64,000 nucleotides of DNA from Crambe crambe (lineage: Eukaryota > Porifera > Demospongiae > Poecilosclerida > Crambeidae). The stretch spans positions 4,026,480 to 4,090,479 of the forward strand of contig OZ004593.1 in NCBI GenBank assembly GCA_963924555.1, given 5' to 3'. The first letter of the stretch is position 1. Every line of letters begins with the position of its first letter. Under the pieces are notes generated by a model. That model was not told the origin of the DNA, ran no database searches, and saw only the letters and a program-made list of their open reading frames with translations. This document shows, one piece after another, positions 50,001-58,800 of the stretch. The position numbers were made by a program, and so were the translations under genes.

Positions 50001-52322
50001 ATGCAATAAACAATATAAATCAAGCTAAACACTGCCCTATGTAACTGCAAGATATTATGTGTGAATAGATTACCTGGCATAAGAGTAGCTCTTAGATTCT
50101 GTATGGTAAACTGCTATGTCATTTACAGGTGATTGAGGCTCTGGGACAACTTTCACATGATCTTCACTACCACCTGGACGGTGACTGTAATATGCCACCA
50201 CCAATCCTGACACAAAATCAACTTGAACTACAGAAGAATTTTCTTGGTTGACTGCAGGCAGAATGCAATGATTCTGATACTGTTTGGATGAAGTTAAACG
50301 CTCCTCACTCAATTCTTTATTCTGCATATCCGAAGAAGACTTACTCATACCTGTGATGAATTGTGTGGATGAAGAATCCTGTGTGTTCTGTCCCCCAAAA
50401 GTGATGGATTGGGGTTCTTCATACCAAGCTTTTATGGTGGGCAAAGCATTCAAAAGTTCCACACCAGTTGGCTGACTGCTCTCCAGCTTATTCAAGTGAA
50501 TAGCAACATTACTGGACTCTGCAAGTTGAGTAGATTGCTGAAAGTTCAAATACTTGGTCATATCAGGGTTGAAGTTGTCAATAGTCTTGTTCAGTTTCTC
50601 TAGCCTGCATGTCCAAGCATGGTTTCCTGCAAAAGGACCGGAAAACTTCACTGCATGTTGGTGAGGTAAAAGCCCCCCATACATCCTCTGATCATCCTCC
50701 TCTTCTTTGGATAAGTCTATGCTACTAAACTGTGACATTGTCTTTGAACCACTACGAGTTTTAGCAGGACCAGCAGAGAAGTCAGGGTGGTAGTGATGGG
50801 GGAAAGTCTGCATTGATTAGGAAATATGTACTCTACATAAATAATTGGGTGACAGTGGTGATGAAAAGCTTACAGGGTATGTGCTACATTGAGTGTAGTA
50901 GCATTAAAGTTACTGAAAGGACAAGGCCAATGAAGCAGTGTCCTATTATTACAGTGGTAGCATGCATGATTGGAATACTTACACTTCTAATGGTGGACAT
51001 TATTACCTGAAAATAATCAGGAAGATTAACTAGAAGGATATGGTTGGCTGATGAAGAGACAGCAAGATGGTTCAGGTCAGGAGAGACAGACAACCGTTCA
51101 AATTCAGACGTCGCAACCTCGGATAACAATTCATTGGAATCTATGAGATAAATTATACAGGTAAGTTGATTATGTTATAATATTCTAGCTCTTCACCTGG
51201 TTGCCTGCTGGAACTGTACTGGCAGTAATCCAGTAGATTAACCACACCAATGGAAGCACCATTACTAGCACTGTATATAACTACGTGCATATTCAAGGTC
51301 AAGGAAAACAATCAAATAATTATTACAAAAAAACTGCAACAAATGGTCCATTGACTGTAGAAAGGATACAAACTATACCATCAGTAGTTAGAGCAAAGAG
51401 AAGTGGACTGATAAACACATGGCTGACTACAGGACCAAGTGAGCTAGGTAAGTAAGTATCTTGATAGTGATGGAGGGAGACCTGAAGGACATAGCAGCCA
51501 ACCAAAGCAATACGACCGAACTCCTGATCCAAAAGAAAATGACACACCAAGAAAGAGTTGAAAAGAAGTAGGATTTTGCCACCTTCAGATCCCAGCATGG
51601 CAACTGACTCCAACACATCAGCTGCATTAATGAAGAGTATCAGCAGTGTTTTGTTTTGTTTTGTTTTTTTGGTTTTTTGATCTATATGAACTCACGAAAA
51701 TCTAGTTTCCTTAATTTAGTACTCAAGTCATCCTTCTTCAAACTGGCTAGCAACTCCACTTTCATAACTCCAGAAACCTCATCTTGTCGCATCTCGTTGT
51801 CAGCAAGTGAAGATGGAGGAGATCCACTACTAACACTGTACCAGTGACAGTCAAGGGTGGATGTCACTGCTACCAGCTCACTCTTGCATTCCAGCTTCAA
51901 TTCCACTACTGACTCTTGCTGTGTTCTGCAAGGCACTATCCATTGGGATCTGCATGAGATTTGTCATTTTAATACACAGACGAACACTCAAGGAGCATCC
52001 TGCTACGCCTATGGATTGATACCACCTCCACACGTGTATAAAATACGTGTAGAGTTATGATAAACACTCACTTGATGAGCTGATTGCTCTCTACCACAGC
52101 ACTCTGGCTATCATCAGAGAGAAGATGAATAATCAAGTGTCTAGACGCGTCTATAAAACTGATAAACTTTTCTCTAGGGCATATTTCTCTTTGCAGAGAG
52201 GAATGACTGCTTAAACTATCTATGAAAGGACGCCCTTTCTTCAAAATAATTGGTAAACACTCCATCTCTTGGTTCTCTGATGTTGCTGACGATGCATTAC
52301 CAATTTGGGGGCGTGGGGGCAT
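23046..52322 (-). CDS. SPG11: Spatacsin
   Basis: A large protein (about 2,400 residues in human) working with spastizin and AP-5 in lysosome reformation. Minus-strand exons run from a likely start at 52322 ([10 protein letters not shown]) to stop 23048-23046. Conserved stretches in order: [17 protein letters not shown] and [15 protein letters not shown] (49631-49780), [12 protein letters not shown] (about 41400), [20 protein letters not shown] (about 40650), [13 protein letters not shown] (35243 down), [20 protein letters not shown] (34074-33880), [15 protein letters not shown] (33800), [13 protein letters not shown] (33400), and the Spatacsin_C region [17 protein letters not shown] (24277 down), [20 protein letters not shown] (23690 down) and a final [11 protein letters not shown]. 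Nearly all introns are short; four long ones (about 42.0-49.6, 35.3-38.2, 30.0-33.3 and 38.9-40.2 kb) stand out, three of them housing opposite-strand genes. The first exon is the least certain: an upstream exon could exist beyond the poly-A tracts. Confidence 0.92.
30118..30240. repeat. Imperfect inverted repeat in spatacsin intron
   Basis: The phrase gggatatatggtctatttagaaacct on the left pairs imperfectly with aggtttctgaatagactgtaggttgtatacc on the right over about 120 bp, a MITE-like hairpin. Directly after it (about 30400-30610) a unit of roughly 100 bp containing ctgactgttggaagaagatg is repeated two to three times. Confidence 0.6.
31025..31138. repeat. Hairpin with 43-bp arms
   Basis: The left arm begins gttagaacacggtagt and the right arm ends actaccgtgttctaac; the arms match except for one indel, around a GC-rich centre containing gggctgcgccc. 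It is in the 3-kb spatacsin intron, a MITE-like foldback. Confidence 0.85.
32156..32293 (+). CDS. SMP-like miniprotein, 45 residues, nested in spatacsin intron
   Basis: ATG at 32156 in the context acagaATGG opens a 45-codon ORF ending in TGA 32291-32293. The product reads [20 protein letters not shown] then [20 protein letters not shown] and a lysine/asparagine tail. The pattern DA..RI.SAE....[14 protein letters not shown] resembles the short SMP (seed maturation protein) motif known from plant LEA proteins and from small fungal and bacterial proteins; the assignment is from memory and unverified. Transcription is opposite to spatacsin. An upstream noncoding exon is possible because cag precedes the start. 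A chance ORF with this composition and repeat-free sequence is unlikely but not excluded. Confidence 0.6.
   Translation: MDGKQSKTPMNEDAKRRIMSAEGNVQKGSFEARAQSAADKNANKK
34914..34957. repeat. (CATA)n microsatellite
   Basis: About ten tandem copies of a four-base unit in a spatacsin intron; the neighbouring apparent ORF starting with repeated MYVC is produced by it. Confidence 0.95.
36038..36300. promoter_or_regulatory. ATE1 upstream region: inverted repeat plus CpG-rich block
   Basis: An imperfect inverted repeat (cagtgttgccaggtt near 36040, aacctggcatgcaacactg near 36137) encloses two copies of aaaaatccacag. It is followed at 36150-36200 by a short run rich in CG dinucleotides (gcgcgctcaagcgcgcgcg), rare in this AT-rich window, 100-150 bp before the ATE1 start. 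A promoter is inferred. Confidence 0.45.
36304..37773 (+). CDS. ATE1: Arginyl-tRNA--protein transferase 1, intronless
   Basis: Transfers arginine from Arg-tRNA to N-terminal Asp/Glu (and oxidised Cys) of proteins, feeding the N-degron pathway. The ORF of 489 residues starts at ATG 36304 (the codon just before is GTG). The N-terminal Cys motif CGYCKSQ (residues about 20-26) and TCCPQY (about 62-67) are the conserved cysteines; [11 protein letters not shown] follows; the central region (about 95-215) is lysine/serine-rich and variable; the C-terminal catalytic half has [26 protein letters not shown] and [19 protein letters not shown]. All conserved blocks are intact and the length is close to human (518). 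It is a single exon on the + strand inside a 3-kb spatacsin intron (35.25-38.2 kb), suggesting an ancient retrocopy or an ancestrally intronless gene. Confidence 0.96.
   Translation: MEESSLVEYLYEEGGIRPYKCGYCKSQDKSYTQGVWGFKMTCQDYQSLVDRGFQRSGNFVYRPMMKTTCCPQYVIRMDAAKFKLSKSQKSSIKKFKRYLVEGKKSGEESVAQVDSKMDDMPSSSAEGALLDINQLPDHLNESSMKASKPKKVVKPGVGPDPNKPPCKKAKVIRKEMRAQKKLAKKQERAVSQDSSKPSPSSISTSQNHASCNSKQEVAKICQNLKDFLALPKDNECIHKFKTRLVRVEGFCDDFSDTYNESYQVFKKFQMTIHQETEEDSGEKQFNEFLVNSPLIYEEAGNGIEYGTYHQQYILDEKIFAVGVLDILPKGVLCEYLYYDPDYRFIAPGVITALQEISLTQELYQQNPEMQYYYMGFYVQSCPKMNYKSRYDSSALLCPETYTYISLEQCIPRLKASPYCRLASPDVKNPHEGCTPAEMDSIPVWADSTEMQYHTYRTLNGDHAKQSMEEYVELVGLEVAYRMKIYLSKM
38727..38753. repeat. Poly-A tract
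   Basis: About 26 A residues in a spatacsin intron. Confidence 0.9.
38930..40190. other. Spatacsin intron without recognised content
   Basis: Lies between exons encoding [13 protein letters not shown] (minus strand, about 38765-38925) and [14 protein letters not shown] (about 40190-40310). No ORF with family resemblance or clear repeat was seen. Confidence 0.4.
42585..43824 (+). CDS. Predicted secreted, GPI-anchored surface protein, paralogue 1
   Basis: Three exons, 42585-42657, 42746-43285 and 43583-43824, join in phase. Exon 1 is a clean signal peptide ([20 protein letters not shown], then TQAQ). Exon 2 encodes a cysteine-containing ectodomain of about 180 residues with [20 protein letters not shown], then [13 protein letters not shown] and [13 protein letters not shown]. 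Exon 3 is a Ser/Thr/Gly-rich stalk ending in a hydrophobic stretch ([14 protein letters not shown]) with no cytoplasmic tail, as in GPI precursors. The ectodomain pattern (beta-rich, paired hydrophobic strands, FC near the end) is loosely like a galactose-binding or discoidin fold; I do not recognise a named family. Homologous to the gene at 47723-48641. Nested, opposite strand, in the 7.6-kb spatacsin intron. Confidence 0.75.
43825..47722. other. Gap between the nested surface-protein genes
   Basis: No coding exon is recognised. Present are an inverted repeat at 43908-44011 (cacgatctttgca / tgcaaagatcgtg), a poly-G run near 45120, an imperfect tandem repeat at about 45548-45660 built on gtacttacatcctggcacac, and a dispersed repeat copy at the right end. 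Confidence 0.5.
46640..47480 (-). repeat. Dispersed repeat, copy B (inverted relative to 13.1-13.8 kb)
   Basis: The reverse complement of 46740-47465 follows copy A at 13110-13830 over most of its length. Copy B additionally has an inverted repeat at about 47350-47453 (ctaactattcctacttcact / agtgaagttggaatagttag), so one end forms a hairpin. The other end (46640-46700) has tctctaagtagggatggc, a phrase shared with several intronic repeats in the window. Confidence 0.75.
47723..48641 (+). CDS. Predicted secreted, GPI-anchored surface protein, paralogue 2
   Basis: Two exons, 47723-48299 and 48442-48641, join in phase 1. ATG 47723 gives a signal peptide ([20 protein letters not shown], then AEFC). 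The ectodomain contains [49 protein letters not shown] and [15 protein letters not shown], aligning block for block with paralogue 1. Exon 2 is a threonine-rich stalk ending [16 protein letters not shown], a short hydrophobic tail compatible with GPI attachment. AATAAA at 48715-48720 is a plausible poly(A) signal. In paralogue 1 the signal peptide is a separate exon, so an intron was lost or gained. Function unknown; a cell-surface recognition role would be inference only. Confidence 0.72.
48642..49630. other. Remainder of the 7.6-kb spatacsin intron
   Basis: Apart from the poly(A) signal at 48715-48720, a short repeat phrase (gccatccctatttg, about 49246) and a TTTG-rich run at 49308-49338, nothing is recognised. 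Confidence 0.5.
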
Positions 52323-52395
52323 GGGCTCGCGCCTGTTGGCGGGAACTTTAAAAGCTGTATTAGAGTAAAAAAAAAAAAAAAAAAAAAAAATCAAA

Positions 52396-52427
<32 letters not shown>

Positions 52428-52431
52428 AAGT
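52323..52431. other. 110-bp spacer with two poly-A tracts between KH fusion gene and spatacsin
   Basis: The stop of the upstream minus-strand gene is at 52432 and the predicted spatacsin start at 52322. In between lie two A runs (about 52366-52390 and 52397-52426 on the + strand, T runs in the sense direction). It must hold the 3' end of one gene and the 5' end of the next, unless spatacsin has an upstream exon. Confidence 0.6.
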
Positions 52432-55400
52432 TTAAGATATCACACAATTACTGCTTGTATCTTCTTCATTCAGGTCCATTCCTACTTTTACCATTAATGC
52501 TGCAATTCTAGCGTTAGTAACTATATCTTCACCAGAGAGCACCTGGGTGATAAGTTTTACTGCCTTTTCAATTTGCTCATCAGAGCCTGTAATAGTACAT
52601 TCTCGCTCAGGATTCAAAATTGCAGCCAAGCCTGTAGCTCTGTCAGATATTTTGATATCATGTACACCCGATAAAGATTTAATCATTTCTATGGTGACAC
52701 CATTCTTCCCTATGACTCGACCAACCATATCCAGTGGAATTTTGATAGTCTTGGACGTTGCTGTGTGCATAGAGACTTTATGCTCTAGTTTCTTCAATAT
52801 CATCAGTACAGCTTTCTTGCAGTTTTCTTCACTGCCCATGATTTCTCCAGCTCTCTTGCCGTTTGAAGCATAAGATCTGTCCTTGAGCTTGATAATAGTA
52901 TTAGTAGCTCTTTCCACTTCAAGGATATTCTTTCCTTCCTTCCCTATCACTAATCCAGCACGGTCTTCAGGGATATAAAACATTAATCGCCCACTGGGAC
53001 CATCTACCAAAAAGCAATACTTTTTATTCTGTCTTTAATCCCTGCTAGCTGTGAGCATACCTGATAATTTCTTTTTGCTCATTTCAGCATGTGTTTTACC
53101 ACAAAAATCATGAATTTGTCCATTTTCAACACATTTAGGCTTAGAGCAACCTGGATACTTGCACTGCTCCTCTATACTTGGTACATTTTGAGGTGTATCT
53201 GAAGTAAATTGCATATCAACCCACACATACATAACTAGGCTAGATTATGGAATAATGGGGCACATTTTGCAAACTTGAAAACACTACACTATCTAGGTGC
53301 TACACTGTGATAGTGCTGACTCACCACTTGTACTCAACTCAGCAAAAAATTGTTGAAATAGTTGATTCTCATCATATGGGACACTTTTACTTGCTGCTGA
53401 TGTTGAATCAAGAGTCGAAGAGGTAGATGTTGAAGAGTCATCTACCAAAGTTTCTGACTCTGTAGACTTTACTTCAGCAGGTAAAAACCGATCATCACGT
53501 TTCAGTTTCTCGTATGGGAGAAATAAGCCGCAACCACGATCAGATGTAAAGTAACTTGTGCCACCAAAGTCACCACAACCACCTCCAGGAACGATTTTTT
53601 CCTAAGTAAGGAACAAATACAATAACATACACTTGGCAGAAAAATTCACCTCACAAATTCAATGCCAGCGATGAGCTGGTTCTTCAATTCTCCCAGCCAC
53701 TTGACAACACCATAACCTAAAGAGTCCACCATCACCATGTCACCTTCTTCAATGGGTTTTTCACCCGTGTTATCAGATGAAAATCTTGCTAGTCTCTTTA
53801 TCCTGATTTTTCGGCGTTTTTCATCTTCAGGGCTCAGCTGGGGTATTAGCTTTGTTCTGGCCTCATCTGGTTCAACATCTCTAGTATCTTCTTCTGCAGT
53901 ATCTAGTAGTTTAGGGGGTGGAGGTGGTAATTCAGACTCTTGAATAAGAAGATAACAGAAGTGAAATGATCTTATTCTTAAAAGTATTTTCAACATTCAC
54001 CTGGAAGTTTAAGGCATGGGGGAGGTGGTTCAGACTCTTGAATGGGGTATCCATGTCCACCTATCAATAATCATAAAGTGAAATAGACTCATTCTAAATC
54101 ATGATAAAAATTCTACCTCGATGTTCAGTGGGTAGAGATATTTGAGACACTTGAATAGGACGACTGGCACCTATTGATAATAATTATGCAAGAGTTTTCT
54201 GTCAGTTAATTACATTACCTATATTTTCAACATATCCATCCCTTTCCATAGACTGAAGTATATCAGTAAGGTTTTCTTTCATCAAACCATTCACCAAAAC
54301 CTGAGGAGTTGCTTCCAATGGCCCCTCAGTCCTCTCCCAATGGATAAACAGCTGTGCAATTTGTTCATTCAGACTCAACCGGTTGTCGTACTCAATTGCT
54401 GCTATTTCAGTAGTGGTTAGACTGAGACCCCTAGCTAGTGACTTCCATTCATGGCCAATCTGGTTTTTTACCGTTTTAATCACGTCGGAAAGTTTGATGT
54501 CTTTCTTGACTGCAGTTGAAAAACAATTATAATGTAGCATTTATCGTCTCCTTTATGCAAGCATCGTCTATTTGAGTAGCACAACCAAGATAGTCTCACA
54601 TCCATTTTTGCCCCCACACAGAGGGAAAGGGTCTGGCACAATCCCCATAAGAATTTCAAGATCAGTGAGTAAGTTTGAAGTTAGTTTTTCTTGTGGTCTT
54701 GTAAAATCAGCAGAGTGTGTAGGGCTGCTAATTACCAACAGAGTAACCAAAGCACTAGTCTCGCGTTGTCAGACCCTTTCCCGTTTTCTGGCACGAGGAG
54801 GGAAAGGGTCTGGCCCACTGACGTTAGGCGTTTTGTTCTGGCAGGATATAGGGTAATTGCGCAATTGCATCACATGCACTTAATGAGATTCATTGACTAC
54901 CGGGCCACCCTGCATCAGGTGGAGCTCAGAACTTAATGCCTAACGTCAGTGGGCCAGACCCTTTCCCTCCTCGCGCCAAAAAATGGGAAAGGGTCTAGCT
55001 ACGCGAGACTACTTTAGACTGGCTTCAGAGAGAGATAAAGCATAAATGCTTATGTGTGTAAAATAAGATCTTGAAACTCTTAGTAATCTTGAAGCAAGAT
55101 TGAAATATATAACTTCAGTATCTGGATCAATATGGATCCTGCAGGGGCAAGCGCAGCGAGTGTTAGGTGTACGAGACATACTATTCACACACAATTGTGA
55201 CTCCAATATTTGCCCAGCTTGCAGTGTGCGCCCCAAAGGGCTCCCTAAGGCAGCCAAAGAGAGTTATAATAGTAGAGTGGGGCTGTTTTGTAGATACTAA
55301 TTGTAATATAAAGGAAGATTTTGTGGATTTTTTTAGTGTAGAAAGAACTACTGGTGAAATAATAGCTTCGAAACTTAAAAAGAAATATTAGCAAGATGTA

Positions 55401-55739
55401 ATCTTGATCTTCAGGACTGTCGAGGGTTCATCCATATTGCACCCCACTTTACCTTACCCTGGCCATAGATACTACCTATGCCCTGACCTAGTTCTGATTT
55501 CAAGAGCCAAGTATTCATATCTTTCTGTTTATGTGTGTGTGGGAAGGGTTTGGTTTGCGAGACCTAGTCCAGATGGAGCTTATGGGGATGCCAGACACTT
55601 AGAGGGGGACTAGACTAGGGATAGAGGGCATGCCGATGTTAATTCAGAAGCCTTAACTAAGTCAATTGGTGTAAGCTATGATTACAATATCTACTGGGGA
55701 CTTACCTTTCCAATCATGGCCTCGGGCTTCCATAGCCAT
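52432..55739 (-). CDS. Death domain - CAP-Gly - Cys/His cluster - KH - KH protein with CaaX end
   Basis: The exons join in phase throughout. Exon 1 (55739-55706) MAMEARGHDWK; exon 2 (54509-54219) a death domain with IGHEWKSLARGLSLTTTEIA and IEYDN; short exons near 54170-54115, 54062-54001 and 53945 with proline-rich text (ESEPPPPCLKLP, SELPPPPPKLL); a CAP-Gly domain GDMVMVDSLGYGVVKWLGEL then AGIEF|EKIVPGGG and GGTSYFTSDRGCGLFLPYEK (donor is GTGAGG at 53655, which restores the fold); a Ser/Thr-rich linker; CKYPGCSKPKCV..HDFCGKTHA (Cys/His cluster, likely zinc); then one exon (53009-52432) with two KH domains carrying canonical GKEG and GKNG loops. The protein ends CVIS, a CaaX prenylation box. 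Death domains build signalling assemblies, CAP-Gly binds microtubule ends or EEY/F tails, KH binds single-stranded RNA. I know no characterised protein with this combination. Confidence 0.85.
54756..55012. repeat. MITE-like inverted repeat in intron 1 of the death-domain gene
   Basis: Left arm 54756-54830 (tagtctcgcg..., two copies of the agaccctttccc motif or its complement, ...gacgttaggc) and right arm 54937-55012 (...gcctaacgtc...acgcgagact) are reverse complements with minor indels. Another copy of gagggaaagggtctggc lies at about 54621. Confidence 0.85.
55167..55391 (+). pseudogene. Probable hAT-type transposase relic
   Basis: The reading frame ends with KEDFVDFFSVERTTGEIIAS, resembling the segment after DUF4371/TTF-type regions of hAT-family transposases, where an acidic EDF.GF followed by TTGE or SGE is common. 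A neighbouring frame supplies ESYNSRVGLFCRY just upstream, so at least one frameshift is present. Embedded in intron 1 of the death-domain gene. Confidence 0.35.
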
Positions 55740-55824
55740 TACGATAATTTTCGGCCGGCCGGCTGCATACCGGACGGTTCAAATTATTTGGGCGGTTTGT
55801 TGCATGCATGCGGTCGATCGAGTT
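55740..55824. promoter_or_regulatory. 85-bp divergent promoter between the death-domain gene and the hnRNP gene
   Basis: The first ATG of the minus-strand gene (55739) and that of the plus-strand gene (55825) are separated by 85 bp containing a GC-rich palindromic block (cggccggccgg, about 55753) and gcatgcatgc. Shared promoter inferred from spacing and composition. Confidence 0.55.
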
Positions 55825-58800
55825 ATGGCTGATCTTATTCAGGCTACTGCTGCCCCTGTTACCGGAGTTTTAGGCGAGGTAAAAAAGCTGGGCCTAGTGG
55901 TGTATTAGCTAAGTTGTCGCTAGAAGGGCAAGAATATCATGTGTGTCCAACGGACTAGCTAGCTACAGATTCCCATAATTCATCCTTCTATTGGTGTGAA
56001 ACACAAGGCATCCAGACCCATTCTTCCTTTTTTATGGGGGGGGGGGGGGTCTGGTCAATTCCCCCCACCCGATAAAAAAAGAAAGAAAGAATTGTGAGAC
56101 TATTCTCTTTATATTTATGTATGCAGCCCACCCACCCGAATGATACTGGTGGGCCATACCAAGTAAAGTTGAAAGGAATTCCTTATGAAGTATCAAAAGC
56201 AGAGGTCCTTCAATTTATGTCAGACTGTTCAATTTCTGATGGAGAAGAAGGAATTCAGATTTTATTAGGAGAAGATGGTCGACCATCTGGGGAGGCACTA
56301 GTGGTGCTGTCAAGTCATGAAGACATGGTTAAAGCACTTAATCATGACAGGGATCATATGGGAACACGCTATGTGGAAGTTATGTTCATATCGAAGGAGC
56401 AATTTGATGATGATATGAGGTCCCAGCCTGGAACTGTAAGTTTATTGTAGTGTGCATTATATGGAATTGGTGCCATTAGCCATATTTCCTAGCTAACTCC
56501 TGGTATTATTTCCCCCAAGAACATGAGTTAAATGAACATAATGAAGTGACCTGCACACTATTAGTGGGGGAAAAAGTACTTCACTATTATGTGATATGTG
56601 GACAGGTATGTGCATACAGAATTCAATGCATTGATACTGGGGGTCACTCTTGTTGAAAAAACTTAATCAAAATGGATGTGCTTTACAGAACTGATTAATG
56701 ACATCTGATGAAATGGAAATTACGTGATACAAAACTAGATAATGATAGTGCATAAAGTACAGAGGTCAAACAGTACATAGTCTGATAAGAGTGTCCATAT
56801 TTCTCTCCTCGTTCACTGCCAGACAATTGTTCCGGCTGTTTGTCATAATGCTGGCCTTTGGTTAACATGTCTGCAATCATGTTTGTGGGGCAATGCTTTA
56901 GCTTCACTACTCATGTGATCTCGAATGAAGTGGTAATTTATCATGATGCGCTTTGAGCAACGATGAAATAGTGGATTTTTTGCCATGCTGATGGCTGTCC
57001 TTATACATTGTGATGGCTTTGGACAGAGTATAACTGTTGATTCCCAACTCACTGATAAGTTGCTTCATCCACACAGCTTTTTTGGGTTGTGCCTACTAGA
57101 GTGATGTACTTGGCATCTGCAGCAGAGAGAGCCACACAAAACTATTTTTTACTTCACCAACTGACTGCACCTCCACTGACTTGGAATAGGTATCCAGAAG
57201 TAGATGTTGTCTCTGTCACCTCCCCAGTCTACATCTGAGTATCCTATATATTTTCTGGGGACTGAAAAACAGTTTCTTGAAGATATCTCACAATTTGCTT
57301 TACCAGTCAATGCTGCTTGCTGAGAACTTAGCTGGATTGCTATTGGCAACTATATCTTGCCTGGTTGCAATTGAAAGATACAGCAAGCCTCCAATCGCTA
57401 ATTTATACCTGATCAAAACATTCATTGTTGTCTGTCATCTTGATAAGTTTGGTCCCAGGGTTTTGATGTCTCCATCCCGAACTTCTGTAGGAGGCTGTTT
57501 GTGTAATTCGGCTGGCTAATCCACCTTTCCTGTTGCATTATTCTGAACAATTTTCGTATCAAGGTAATTTTTCCAATCCTTGATATCTCCACTTCTTCCA
57601 GCTTTCCATTGCTTCTTGCGACTAATACAATGTCATCCACGTACATTTCAAGTAAACAGGGCTCTCCTCCTGAAGGTGTGTATATGCATGGATCGCTGCT
57701 GGATTCCAGTGTAGTATTCCAACATTGAGAGGACTGCTTGAGTCTGTTCTCTGCCAGGAGAAACAAACCCTTCTGGCTGATTCATGTACACTTCTCAGGG
57801 TTTCATACAATGGAGGGAGATCTCCCTCTGATTGAAATCTCCCCCCCCCCCCCAAACCAATTACTGAATGTGTTCTATATAGCACATCCTGAAAAGGAAA
57901 ATATCTCTTTGACACATAAGTCATGGAAAGTAATTAAAGTGGGTATGATAACCTTTTTTTCTTCTTTCTCACACAAGCACTCCATATGCATAGTCCCCTT
58001 GGCCCTCTATCCAAAATTCCTGTATGAAACCCTGGCTCTTCCTCCAGTTGGCCATTGTGGTCGCATCTATCTGATGGGGCTGAAAACCATATTTTACTGA
58101 TAACGCAATGAGGGTACAGACAGATTCCATTCTCACATGGTTTCATTATAATCACTGCCAAATTTTTGTGAGAATCCAACATGCTTTGTAACGTTCAATT
58201 TTTCTGTCCTCATTCCTTTTTATAATTTTAAACCCATTTGCTACAACAGTCCAGGCAATTTCTCACCAGATCCCAGATGTCGTGGGAATCCATCTCCTTT
58301 TGCATGCTTTTAGCCAGTATTTCTTCTCAGGAGTACACATCACTTCTTTCACAGCATTTAGGGATTAGGTTGGTTCAACTGCTGGCTCAGCAGGTGTGGG
58401 ATTATTTGATTCTGATTCAACTGCTGCTGGTTTTGAGTTTAATTCTGGTGATTGCTCCTCGTACAAGAAATCTGATTTCCACACTCTGCTCTTCTGTGGT
58501 ATCATTCTGTGCATCACACTTATTTTCATTGAACACCATATCTCAATTTTGGCTTCATGTTGGGTCATATAGTCAACCTTAGTCTCTTCACCATAATATA
58601 CCTTTTTGCTTTGGCATCAAGCTTCTTCCTTTCATTTTTTGGTTATGCATCACATCCAAAAACATGGAGATGCTGCCTTTCTTTGTCCATGCCTCAAAGG
58701 GGGCCATACTTTTGACAGCTTTTGTGTGGCTTCGATTTCTAAGGTACAGTGGACCCTCACATATCTGAACCCATCGGGACCGACCCCTGTTCGTATATGC

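Noticed and set aside
53737-53943. Plus-strand ORF over the CAP-Gly exon
   Set aside because: Ser-rich shadow of the minus-strand coding exon.
57738-58582. Plus-strand ORFs across the copia region
   Set aside because: The minus-strand reading gives RT and RNase H motifs; plus-strand frames have none.
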